Assembly (NCBI GenBank): GCA_963969595.1
Contig: OZ018414.1
Location: 11,781,660-11,845,659, forward strand
Direction: 5' to 3'
Origin: Neckera pumila
Taxonomy: Eukaryota; Streptophyta; Bryopsida; Hypnales; Neckeraceae
DNA length: 64,000 bases
Made by a program: the position numbers and the translations under genes. The first letter of the stretch is position 1. Each line of letters starts with the position of its first letter. The notes under the pieces are model-generated. The model worked only from the letters and a program-made list of their open reading frames with translations. It was not told the DNA's origin and did not search any database. Shown piece after piece: positions 37,767 through 47,673 of the stretch.

Positions 37767-39354
37767 GGTTACACATTACTTCAAACTGGACACTATAATT
37801 CTTATATACACCTCATCACCGTCCTCAAACTGCAAACAGTCCCGGATGCAGAATTGGTAACATTCGTAACTCTAGGACTACGCTCGAACTACAGAAGCAA
37901 AAACTTCGTAAGTAAGCTTAGTGCTCAACAGCAGGCATAATTGAAAGGGAGAAAAGCCAAACACAATCATAAATCAGGGACGTTGCATAAACACAAAAAC
38001 GCCACTTCCATTTGACCTTTTATTTTTAGCTTGGTGAAGTCACCTTGAATGAAATAGCTCACAAAGTCTGTTCCATCCAGGATTACTCACAAATCAAGGG
38101 GTTCTCATTGTAAACCTTCCAATTTCATACTCAATCATGTGTGGTCCTGCTAACATGCTACATCTGAGGTTACACACCTGCTCAAGAATAGATGAAGTGT
38201 ACTCCAAGTGTAATACTCAATGCAACCAAAGTGTGTTCAAACTCCTCAGCACAAGCTCTTCTTCAAATTAATGTGAGACACCGAGGCTACGTTTCCATGT
38301 GCAGCTCGACTGCTATCAATCCATGCCAACAGGCAGACTGATACCAGTGCAACCCCTCAGTCCCCGATCACGTATCACATCGATATCAGCCTAGAGTCTT
38401 GCAAAACATGGAAACATACTTAGGCTTATTCGTACAAAGAGTCCACACAAAGTTTAATCGTTGATACGGCATCATTCTTCAGTTATTGTGCAAAGTTTGA
38501 GATTGCTCATGCACATCTTACATGACGATATTTGTAATGATAAGCATTGAAAAGCGACAAAAATCGGCAAATTCACCATCTCATCCACAGAAGTTGTTCC
38601 TTCCAAATGGACGGTAACATTTGAGAAAGCGATTTACTAGAACTCACTCATCGGTTCAGGTATTTTCTCATTCATATCCCCTTTCGAACCAGAAAAAACT
38701 TGAAATAGTGCTCCTGCTGGCCGAGAAAGAGGTTCCTCTATGCTGTGCTCCTGAAGTAATGGAAACGCACAAAGAAACCAATTCATCACTATTTTGGTTC
38801 AAAGCAGTATTGATTTTAAATCTCACTACCAGCTCAAAACCTCCAAATACAATTCATTAGATCAAATTTGGCTTAATTATTTACGAAACTGACCCAAGAC
38901 GTAGGTACTTTGACCTGCTTTGATGTTCAACTTGGCTTGATCTCCGTCAATTTAATAGATCAGTGACCGCTGACCATGTAAAATTTCCCTGCGTTTTTCA
39001 TCAGCATTGAATGGCAAAGTGCATCACATCCTCTGTTCTCTCACCAAACCCTAGGCAATTGAAATACACTATACCATCTCCAATTACACTGCCTCAGGAG
39101 CTAATGGACTTCTACATGCACGGTGACATGATATGTTAAATTGTCCAGTCAGATTTGTACAGAATATGAGAGATTCTCAGGATATACAAGAAACGTGCAA
39201 TTACAGAATGAGTAATTGCATCCAATTCAACACTCACTCTATGTTCTCAATAGGACACTCATAAGTTCAACAACTGTGAAATGTAACTCTAAAGCAACAC
39301 GTAGAAAAGACTACCAACTGTTTTAAAAACTATGTACAAAACTACCACACCTTG

Positions 39355-40440
39355 TCACCTCGCCAACGTCTCTTCATGTCCCATGTTGAGAAATCTATCA
39401 GGATCAAATTCCTGCTCCATATGCTGGGTTTGTAGTTGTGATTGCACAATCTGATGGTTCAACAGCTCATTCTCACGTTCCAGTTCCGAATATTTAATCT
39501 CCAGCTCCGAGTATTTCTGTCCCAACTCCGAATATCTACTTTCCAACTGCGAATACTCTACCTCCCAACCCATGTTCTCCGCTACCCTTTGGACCACTTG
39601 GGCCTTCAACTTATCGTTCTGCTTGAGAGAACCAAGCAACTCTTGTTGAGTCTTCACAACCACTGGAAGTAAGGAACATGAGTTGTTGAAACCGATTTCA
39701 TTGCATATATTGGGGCCAAGCTGTGAGCCCTGCCCTTGAAAGGCTAAACCCATTTCTGAGTTGAGAGACTGTCGAGGCTGTTGAGTCGATGAAGTCGGTA
39801 AGAGGTCACCCTCTCCAGTCGACATCTCAAAGGCTGGCCTAGGTACGCTTGGCGGCAAGTTCCTTGAAGCCTTCCGCTCTTCAAACTCTGCATAAACCTT
39901 CAAAACTTGATCCCCAACTTGTTTCACCTTCTCCTCGTAAGGCAAGGTGGGGTCCAAGCTCAAGGTTGGAATGGGGAAGTAGGCGCCTCCTCCGAGATCC
40001 AATTGACCAGTGTGCCCAGGCTTCTTGCAATAAAAAGCAGCAATTCGATATACAACTTCTCCCTCAGCAGAAGTATCGTAAGAACCAAGAGGGATCCTCT
40101 TAGACTTCCCACCCACGCCTCTCGTCACAGGAAACTTAATTCGGGGTTCCCACTTGTTGGAACCAGGTCTGCGATACACTCCTCGAGGAATGACATCTCT
40201 AAATTTAATCCAAACATATGCAGCTTGGAACAAAAGTATGCAGATGAAAATGTCTCTAAAATCTAAAGAACTGGACGAGCCTGCTTTAGAACCACCCCTA
40301 TCAATGTACCCTATGAGATAAAGGTAGACAAAAGATAGCAGAACGACTGCTGATACCACAATGGCATCAACTACTCTTCGTCCACCAATAAGCGGTGGTG
40401 GCTGATCCCGCAATGGCATCTGCGACTCTTCCTCTCCCAT
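39355..40440 (-). CDS. AP2/ERF-like domain protein, copy 2 (361 aa, longest)
   Basis: Best preserved of the three. In order: a Pro-rich start, a hydrophobic stretch (about 21-46), a Gly/Ser linker, a second hydrophobic stretch RDIFICILLFQAAYVWIKF (62-80), then the AP2/ERF-like block (about 86-135) with RGVYRRPGSNKWEPRIKFP, KRIPLGSYDT and VYRIAAFYC. Next comes LDLGGGAYF with LPYEEKVKQV, a low-complexity linker, and a C-terminal coiled coil containing four consecutive heptads of the type YSELExK where copy 1 has one. If both hydrophobic stretches are translated, this would be a membrane-tethered regulator. Equally, they may be intron sequence, because each ends in a pyrimidine-rich AG (ttatctcatag, ttaaatttag on the sense strand). 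Copy 1 shares the second stretch with mostly conservative changes, which favours coding. A 36-bp minisatellite lies immediately upstream. Confidence 0.6.
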   Translation of the reverse strand: MGEEESQMPLRDQPPPLIGGRRVVDAIVVSAVVLLSFVYLYLIGYIDRGGSKAGSSSSLDFRDIFICILLFQAAYVWIKFRDVIPRGVYRRPGSNKWEPRIKFPVTRGVGGKSKRIPLGSYDTSAEGEVVYRIAAFYCKKPGHTGQLDLGGGAYFPIPTLSLDPTLPYEEKVKQVGDQVLKVYAEFEERKASRNLPPSVPRPAFEMSTGEGDLLPTSSTQQPRQSLNSEMGLAFQGQGSQLGPNICNEIGFNNSCSLLPVVVKTQQELLGSLKQNDKLKAQVVQRVAENMGWEVEYSQLESRYSELGQKYSELEIKYSELERENELLNHQIVQSQLQTQHMEQEFDPDRFLNMGHEETLAR

Positions 40441-40445
40441 ATACT

Positions 40446-40661
40446 GCTCTCTTACCCGAACCCATACTTGAAACGGTGATCGCTCTCTTACACGATTCCA
40501 TACTTCAACCGGTGATACCTCTCTTACAGGATTCCATACTTGAACCGGTGATCCCTCTCTTACACGATTCCATGCTTGAAACCGTGGTCGCTCTCTTACA
40601 CGATTCCATACTTAAACCGGTGATCGCTCTCTTACACGATTCAATACTTGATCCAGTGATC
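40446..40661. repeat. Minisatellite, 36 bp x 6
   Basis: Six units of the form (c)gctctcttacacgattccat followed by acttgaaccggtgat, with 0-7 changes each. The period of 36 is a multiple of three, so all frames stay phased across it. On the gene strand (minus) each unit contains GTAAGAG, a good splice-donor match. It is bracketed by a duplicated stretch tctgcgactcttcctctccc. Confidence 0.8.
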
Positions 40662-40866
40662 GCTGATACCACAATGGCATCTGCGACTCTTCCTCTCCCA
40701 TATACTGCTCTCTAAAATTCTCCCCCAAACAGATGCACGCCTCCGAGACAGGCAGCTCCAAGACAGGCAGCAATGGAGCCTCCGCCAAACGGAAGTACGC
40801 CTCCTTCAATTTAACACCAAGTTCTGTCCCCGCCTCCATGACATGCAGCAATGGGTCCTCCGCCAT
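40612..40866 (-). CDS. Possible upstream exon of AP2-like copy 2 (84 codons)
   Basis: The open frame begins MAEDPLLHVMEAGTEL, has an internal near-repeat (EAPLLPVLELPVSEA) and ends inside the minisatellite with EQYMGEEESQMPLWYQ. The last words repeat the start of the downstream frame (MGEEESQMPL). It could be a first exon using one of the GTAAGAG donors, but I found no acceptor that keeps the downstream frame, so this is tentative. Confidence 0.3.
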   Translation of the reverse strand: MAEDPLLHVMEAGTELGVKLKEAYFRLAEAPLLPVLELPVSEACICLGENFREQYMGEEESQMPLWYQRSLDQVLNRVRERSPV

Positions 40867-41160
40867 GGCTGGAATTGTGAAGAGCCAACCCCTCCAATAA
40901 CTTAGCCTTTACAGCCTTAACGCAATAAAAGGCGGCAATTCGATGGACGACTTTTGAATTAGCGGCGATATCCCACGAACCCAGAGGGATCCTATCAACT
41001 GGCAACGCGCCTATCGTCGAGGAAGCTTCAGACGTCGTTCAACCAACCAAGTCCTGCATATACTTCTCAAAGAATCACGTCTCTGATTGAAATCCAAACG
41101 AGGCAGCTTACAACAGAACTATACAGATGGCATGGATGTCTCCAGATCTAAGCCTAAGCC
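40811..41160 (-). pseudogene. Degenerate AP2-like domain copy upstream of gene copy 2
   Basis: On the minus strand, RIPLGSWDIAANSKVVHRIA followed by AFYC matches the second half of the AP2-like block. Upstream of that, the DNA aligns with the hydrophobic-stretch region of the intact gene but carries stops. A matching piece occurs in SD block 3 at about 62350-62500. Confidence 0.55.
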
Positions 41161-41342
41161 AATTGCCTCCACTGTTCCAAAATCTCTTCCCAGTGATCAT
41201 ACACAAACAGATACATCGGGAGCTTCACCAAAGTCCTACCGTTACACACAAATTGGAGGTGTACAGCAAGTGGGAAATGGAAGTCCACGTAATTGACCAC
41301 AAACCTCGAGTGTTTTTTCACGTCAGCAACCGAGCACGACAA
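41154..41342 (-). other. Conserved short frame in the 5' region of AP2-like copies
   Basis: The frame MSCSVADVKKHSRFVVNYVD… ends …HWEEILEQWRQLA stop. Block 3 (about 62545-62690) keeps the same reading (VVNYVDFH, NGRTLVKLP, WEEILEQWRHLA), while block 1 has a frameshift in it. It may be a decayed exon or an upstream ORF. Confidence 0.35.
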
Positions 41343-41779
41343 TAGGATTTACAATTCCTACTCCAATTTCCAAAGAAAAACAGAGGCTAGATATCACACT
41401 GTGAGGTCTGGACTTACACGACTTCTAAAAATTCAGACAAAGATCACCTCCCCCAACCTCCTAGTCTCAAATCTCCCGCAAACTCCTCAGACAGGAGGTA
41501 CACTCAAGCCAACAGCGGTAAAACGCAGAAATCTCAAGCCAGCAGCGAGTGGTGAGTGCATGGTATCACCTTGCTCCCGAGTCAAGAAGCCGAGCCAGAA
41601 GACCAGCTCCCAACAGCCCGAATTGCACCCCTCATTACATCGGCGATCGCTTCAGCAGTTCCCAATTCATCCTACTCGACTGGAGTCAAGAGAGAAAGAG
41701 TCCATTCGAAAGGTCCTCCAAGTCTCTGCAAGCGAACTGGCTCGATACACCAAATGCGACGCTTTCTTATACAAAGAAC

Positions 41780-41996
41780 GAGGAGGACGGAAGGAGGACT
41801 GAGGCAAGGGCGGAGGGAGGAGGAGGGAGGAGGAGGGAGGAGGAGAGAGGAGGAGGGAGGAGGACTGGAGGAGGAAGGAGGAGGGAGGAAGGAGGGAGGA
41901 AGGACGGAGGAAGGACGGAGGAAGGAGGGAGGGAAGAGGGAGGAGGAGGGAAGGAGGACGGAGGAGGACGGAGGAGGAAGGGTTGCTGCAGTGACG
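41780..41996. repeat. Purine tract (GGA)n upstream of AP2-like copy 2
   Basis: About 215 bp of ggaggagggagg-type repeats, almost free of pyrimidines on the plus strand. It is followed by a G-run (near 42010) and by acaattgac.aaattgtacc, which is also found after the tract in block 3. Confidence 0.8.
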
Positions 41997-42060
41997 GAGG
42001 AGCAACCCATTTGGGGGGGGAGGGGGGGGGGCACAATTGACGAAATTGTACCAATTTAAA

Positions 42061-44930
42061 AATAAACTGCAATACATTAAATAGTGAAATTGGGTTCGCC
42101 TTAACAGTTAAGTTGAGAAGTTACCTTGGCCACATGGAGGCACATGCAACTCTCTAAATCCGAGCCATAAACCAGTGCACCAATCCATGCAGTTCAAAAA
42201 AAAAAAATTTAGTCTGGGGCAATCTAATTTCACTACTCTAATTAGTGTAGTGTGCTCTGTGTCTTTGCCAAAGTCAAAATAAAAATAAAAGTAATTTTTT
42301 ATAATTTATAATTCATAAAAACTTCCAAGTTCAATATCTTTTACACCACAAGTCCAAATGCCACAAAACAAAGCCCATACAACCCTCTTTGCAAAGAGGT
42401 TTTTGACAGTACCAAGAATGCAACCAGGGGACACATATTTGGGAGATCTAAACAAAACAAACAACCTAACTTCATGTACATACCTCTAGGTTTTGTCAAA
42501 TAAAAATACCATATTCACTACACATGACATTTTATCATTTTGTACTGAATCATAAATAATTTTATGATAAAAATGTGATTTAAGACTTTTCTAAAAATTG
42601 AAATATTTGAATCAAGTGAAAAATAATGTCCCGTAAAATTATTGCATTTATTTCAAATTTTATTTTGTTGATCTTAATCACTTGGTATGTGAGTCATTTT
42701 CACCAAAAAGATTCCATGTCATTGAAGTGTGAATGAATGACTCAAAATATCGTCCCAAGGGATTCTAACATGTTGTCTCAAGCTAATGTTTGGAGATTCC
42801 CTCTCTTTCAAGGCAATTTTTAGCAAAATTTTACTGGAAACACATGTATTTCTAGTAAAATTTTGCTGAAAATTGCCTTAAATAACAAATTTTGGATGAA
42901 AAAGTGCATGAATAGGATAGGAAAGTATTATTTTGTTGAAATATGAATGAGTGTAGAAATATTGTGCTTCACCAAATTTGATAGATTGTCATCTTGACAC
43001 TCTTTCACAAAAATATAAAAAAAAAAAAAAAAATTTAGAGAGGTAGGAAGTTCCGGTGGTTACTTTTCATATGGTAAATATATTTATTATGGATCCCACC
43101 TAATTGAGATTCTTAGCATCCTAAGGTTGTAAAAATTGCACTTATGGGATTGGGATTTTAGGGTTTGAAATTAAGTTGAAAAGTCATCATTTTAAAAATT
43201 CAATGAATAACACCATATAGCTTCTACATATGACAAATTTCAAGAGACACTTTTGGATTGCTATTTGGATCATGTCATGAATTTAGAGAGATATATTAGC
43301 ATCCTAAAGGACAAGAATAAATCTTATAAAGTTTCACAATAGGAAGCTATGTTATTTTGCTTTGACAGCCTAGAATGTCTCTTTTGAAAAAAATGAGTAC
43401 GACTAAAATGAATGTATCCTATTCCTTCATTTGATGTTATTTTGCTAAACAAATATGGATCCAATAAGCATAACTATGGGCACTAATGAAACGGTCTATA
43501 GTAGGCTTCCTAACTTAGTTACACTTGTTGGATTCACCTCTCCAAAACTAGCAAATTAAAGGCAAATTATAAAAGATTCTACATGTATTTTGGTCAATTC
43601 ATTTTTAAAAACAACTTTAGTCAAAGCAACACCCCATCACTCCCCATTGTAAATCTTAAGAGGGGGGTATTCTTGTTCTTTTGGATGTTGATGTGTCTCT
43701 CTTAATTCCCAACACGATTCCAAGGACAATCCAAAAGAGCCCCTTCTACATTTCAATACAATTTTACTACTTTATAATGTAAGAGAGCAAAATTGGGTTC
43801 AAGAATCACTAGGTATTTCAATTGGAATAGGGTTCATAATGGACCTCCTTACCTTATACATATGACTCAATTTAATACATCTTTTGGCAAACAACTTAAA
43901 TGATCATATTGCAATAAAAACTATATTCAATTTAGAAATTTTCATGCACTTGTTGTAATTTGAGCTGTAAAAATAGTTGTACCTAACTTTGACCCATTTA
44001 CAATACCAACCATCTAGATTCTTGTCTCACTGCAATGTACATCAACTATTTAGTGATAAGTACATAGAATCAATTTGAAATACACCCATTTTTGATACTT
44101 TAGAAAATTAATAGTTTATTCATACAAAGTCTATAAAATGCATTTTAAAATTAGTTAACATTCCCCTCTATCTACCTAAGACACAAACTTTTTTTTGAGT
44201 TTAAGAATAGGATCCATGTTCAAGCCCTTATTGGCGATAATACACAATATAAAAATCACATTTGAGGCCATTGGGATGTGTGATCCGTAGAGGACAAAGG
44301 AAGAGAAAGATGGATGAGTTGATGATATCAAGTTATTGTTGGTTACACTATCCCCTGGTGACACCACCAAGCAATTTACTTTAGAAATAGACAAGCCAAG
44401 GGATTGCAAAAATAATAAAATAATTTCCAATGACTTAGCAAGGATTCCATTAAATTGGATACAACTATAGCTACAACTGATGTATAAATGGGTCCAATTG
44501 TGTAGGTAGAGATATGTATACAATGATTGATAAGGGTGCATTTCATTTCACGTTTTTGTTAAGAACATGAGTTAATATTGGTATTTCAATTCCTAAAGTT
44601 GAAGAAATAATAATAAAATTGGACTAGAGTCTCTAACTTCAATTTTAATAACTAAGGTTCTAACACATTGAGTGCAGGCCTTCTTTTTTGGTTTTTGAAA
44701 AAGTGTCAAGATGGCGATCACTTAAAATTTGGTGAAGCATTTTATTTCTTCATACATCGATCTTTTGTACCATAAAACACTTTTCAATCAAATTCATACA
44801 CTTTTTCATCCATATTTTAAATTGGATTGAAACTTTTCTAGCGAAAAAAGGTTACTTTTTTCTAACGAAAAAAAGATTTTCACTATGAAATGGTGCTTTC
44901 TGGCTCCATTTCGCCCCCACCCCCCCCACC
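42061..44930. repeat. R block, first copy
   Basis: AT-rich block following SD block 2. Its start (ggccacatggaggcacatgc, tagtgtagtgtgct) matches 63290-64000. Its later part (about 42650-44640) matches 53690-56200 with moderate divergence, and its end runs into SD block 4. No genes are seen. Near 44918-44940 is a short C-rich run. Confidence 0.65.
43279..43708. mobile_element. MITE-like inverted repeat within the R block, 430 bp
   Basis: The 40 bases from 43279 (gaatttagagagatatatta...) reappear as an imperfect reverse complement at 43669-43708 (attcttgttcttttggatgt...). One arm is found at 54053-54092 and one, inverted, near 26960-27000. This suggests a mobile element carried inside the R block. 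Confidence 0.5.
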
Positions 44931-45034
44931 CCCCCCACCCACAAAGGCTGATTGAGTGACTATCCACTATCCACCTATTACAAAATACTCCAAACACTGT
45001 AAACATATTTCTTTATATAACATCAATTTCAACA

Positions 45035-45800
45035 AAGAGGTGATTTTCCATTACTTTGGCGCAGTTCACACCGCACTTTCTGAAACCAAATCTCTATCTG
45101 CAGAAATGGTAACCTTCGTATCTACAACTATAAGCAAGAATGAGAAAATTGAACCAAACTTCACAAGCTCAACAACAGACACAAAGAAAGAGAAAGCCAA
45201 ACACAATCGTAAACTACCGCTGGGATTTGTCCCGTTCAAAAGGCGGGAAAATTTTGAGCCGTAATGCCTAATTACGCGGGCAAAACTGCGTAATCGGGGA
45301 TTACAGATTTTTCATCCAAATCGTTATCTCATCCAAGAAAATCCGTTGCCCACCGGTCGTTTACGCCGGGCAATGCCCCTTGTTGTCGGGAATTTTGCCA
45401 AAAAAAGGGCCTCCTTGTCGGGCTCCGCGTCTGCCCTTTTTTTGACAAAATTCACTCCTCCTCGGGCATTGCCCTATACATAAACCAGTGAGGGTCGATG
45501 CATAGACACAGAAACGCCACTTGCATTCCACCTTTTATTTTTGCGTGGTGAAGTCATCTTGAAACAAATAGTCCACGAAGTCTACTCCATCCAGGAATTC
45601 CTCACACCAAGGGATTTTCATTGTAAACCTTCAAATTTCATATTGAATCATATCCACTTGTAGAATCCTGCTAACATGATACATCTGAGTTTACACACAC
45701 CTGCACAAGAATATATCAAGCATACTGCAAGTGCAACACTCAATATGCAAATGTTGATTTTTCCAAAGCTTCCCAGGACATCGGCTAGAGTCGTCAAGCT
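45035..45800. repeat. SD block 4, fragment without a gene
   Basis: It matches the first part of SD block 3 (59620-60260): tgaaacc.aa.tctacacctg-like start, ccaaacttcacaagc, aaacgccac, ctccatccagg and acacctgcacaagaat. It stops at a GC-rich element near 45803. The AP2-like gene expected beyond is absent. Confidence 0.65.
45215..45480. mobile_element. GC-rich insertion in SD block 4
   Basis: Block 3 reads straight from cacaatcataaac to cagggtcgatgc, whereas here about 265 bp interrupts the same place, with taaac on each side. Inside it, gggcaatgcccc (45378) and gggcattgccc (45463) form an inverted pair around a second pair, gggaattttgcc and gacaaaattc. Confidence 0.55.
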
Positions 45801-45802
45801 CA

Positions 45803-46060
45803 GGGCCGGATTGAAGGCCGGCCGGAACTCTCCAAGTTTGAACCAATAGGATCACTCAATTTCTCCAAATCTGGCCCGAGGGCTTTATACTTGGGGCTGG
45901 CCGGAACTACAATTCATCCTATGTGTCGCCTTAGGTGGCATGATTTTGGTGCCAAACCATCCGGCCCCAAGGGAGCAATCGGGACGAGGTTTTGGGTGGC
46001 CCGAACTCCCATTTTGGGCCGGATTGGGGCCGGATTGGGCTCCTCCGTTGGATTGTACAA
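45803..46060. repeat. GC-rich repeat-like stretch
   Basis: Several gggccggatt words and ggccggccggaact direct repeats lie within an AT-rich setting. It marks the point where SD block 4 breaks off. It is an unassigned element with no coding signal. Confidence 0.4.
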
Positions 46061-46584
46061 ATCTTCGCCGTCTACCAATGTAAGGTCCTTTGTTTCCTTT
46101 TTTGGTACATGCTTTTTAATTGAGAGCTCAATAAACTTTTGAATATTTGTGTTGTTGGATTTTTGGAGCACTGTTACTGGGGCTGAGTTACTGTATATGT
46201 GAGATATTGTGCTGTCACAGAGGAGTACTCATTACATTTAGTAGCCTTCAGAGAGGCTGCCTTTCCCTCTCTGGAGTCCTCATTCGCGAAATTCATCCTT
46301 AGATAATTAATGTAAGCTTGAGTACCAAAATAGTGCTAATATATTATGATATGTTCCATTTTCTTTTGTTAACTTTAGGACCAAACAAACAAATCAACAA
46401 ATGTATCTAGAAAAAGATGTTGGCAAAGAAACCAATGTGTATGCATTACAATAATTTGCAATCAATAACATATTTTGTGTTTTCAAGTGAAAAGCAACTC
46501 TATATATATCCATGGGGTGGTAGGAGGTAGAACAACCCATGTGGGATGAATAAACTAGAATTTGTAGTTCTCAAGCACATAGTT

Positions 46585-46760
46585 AAGTCAAAAACAAAGA
46601 AATGTGTTGAAAGTAGAATTCCAGACCTCATTTATGCATAGTAAAATAACTTTTTTCAAAAAAATGTGAACTAAAAAAAATTGTTAAATGAAGACAAGTT
46701 TCACGTCCAAAAATCCGTTTGGAATTTTGAATCTCCTTTCAAAACTTGAAATGTGCACCA
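46585..46760. repeat. Single arm of the fold-back family at 941-1314
   Basis: It shares gttgaaagtagaa, agacctcattta, catagtaaaa and tccaaaaatccgtttg with the arm at 1300-1190, read in reverse. The second arm is missing. Confidence 0.5.
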
Positions 46761-47304
46761 CCGGATTTTTTGCGTGCAATGGGAGGGAGTTGATTTCGCT
46801 TGTCATAGGCAGAGTTACCTTACTAATCTGTCCTAAAGCAATAAGTCACTAATTACAAAATCTCAATTAGTAGTCCCTCCAATTCACTAATTTACAACAA
46901 TTGTGTGAATTGTCATATGACTATAAGGTATGGTGAACTATTCACATACCTGTAACACAACTAGAATGGGTGGCTGAAATTTATAAAAGTTTGATAGTAA
47001 TCTAAGTCACTCACAAAGTACACCCAGTTATATTATTGGAGTTAAATACTAGCCCTCTGATGGACTGGATCAGGGTCCGGGAAGTTCTGTGGCAAAATCG
47101 GTGGATTTCCTAGTTTCTGTAGGGTAGCTCGGAAATTCCAAAATTCACCCGGAAGCCAACCTAAACTCTGAGAATTTCATCGGCTGAAATCCTTTCATTG
47201 CTTTTTCAATTAGTCAAATATCCGGATTTTGTTTTTTCAATTAGTCAGTTTTCCTGACTTTGAGAAATGGAACCGGTTTTACTTTTTTCTTCATTTTGGG
47301 GGGC

Positions 47305-47517
47305 ATTTTTTACTTTCCCCATTTTTTTTTATCATTCTTTACTTTCTTCATTTTTTTTTATCATTCTTTACTTTCCCCATTTTTTTTTTCATTCTTTACT
47401 TTCCCCATTTTTTTTTATCATTCTTTACTTTCCCCATTTTTTTTGATCATTCTTTACTTTCCCCATTTTTTTTTTCATTCTTTACTTTCCCCATTTTTTT
47501 TTATCATTCTTTAGTTT
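47305..47517. repeat. T-rich minisatellite, about 30 bp x 7
   Basis: Units of the form catttttttttatcattctt followed by tactttcccc vary by one or two bases in T-run length. It lies beyond the 3' end of the transposase gene. Confidence 0.8.
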
Positions 47518-47595
47518 CTGAATTTTTTTAGCTTTGAATATCCTTGGCAGGATTTGAACCTGGCCAAGCCCCTACCATCCTAGGGCCAAGGATGT

Positions 47596-47649
47596 AGCCT
47601 TCAGAAAATGCAAGGATCCAAACAAGGGTCCAAGCATTTTCCGAAGGCT
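47596..47649. repeat. Strong hairpin next to the transposase stop codon
   Basis: AGCCTTC-GAAAATGC pairs with GCATTTTC-GAAGGCT, with an inner ggatcc/gggtcc pair and a 6-nt loop. Just beyond it, ATCCTTGGC (47540) and GCCAAGGAT (47585) form another perfect 9-bp stem containing ggatttgaacc, the reverse complement of a pol III B-box-like word. Confidence 0.6.
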
Positions 47650-47673
47650 GGTTAGTAGAGTTAGTATCATAAA

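Larger units (their letters stand above)
37767..42060. repeat. SD block 2 (tandem segmental duplicate with an AP2-like gene)
   Basis: Collinear with blocks 1 and 3. Most of it is clearly diverged, but two stretches are nearly identical to block 1: about 37815-37915 against 28913-29013, and 38231-38410 against 29411-29590. Confidence 0.75.

Noticed and set aside
40395..40715. Plus-strand 106-codon frame with a 12-residue repeat (HDSILxPVIALL)
   Set aside because: It is just the 36-bp minisatellite read in an open frame, on the strand opposite to the AP2-like gene.
41549..42077. Long open frames of 100-170 codons on both strands around the GGA tract
   Set aside because: They are produced by the purine repeat, which lacks stop codons in most frames. 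The products are low-complexity (Glu/Gly/Arg or Pro/Ser runs), and the same happens at 62859-63328.
47229..47531. Frames of 84-100 codons rich in Phe, Leu and Ser
   Set aside because: They are generated by the T-rich 30-bp minisatellite.
47540..47593. Possible tRNA gene
   Set aside because: The T-arm-like word ggttcaaatcc and a 9-bp stem are present, but only about 54 nt are enclosed and no D or anticodon arm can be drawn, so it is not a tRNA gene.
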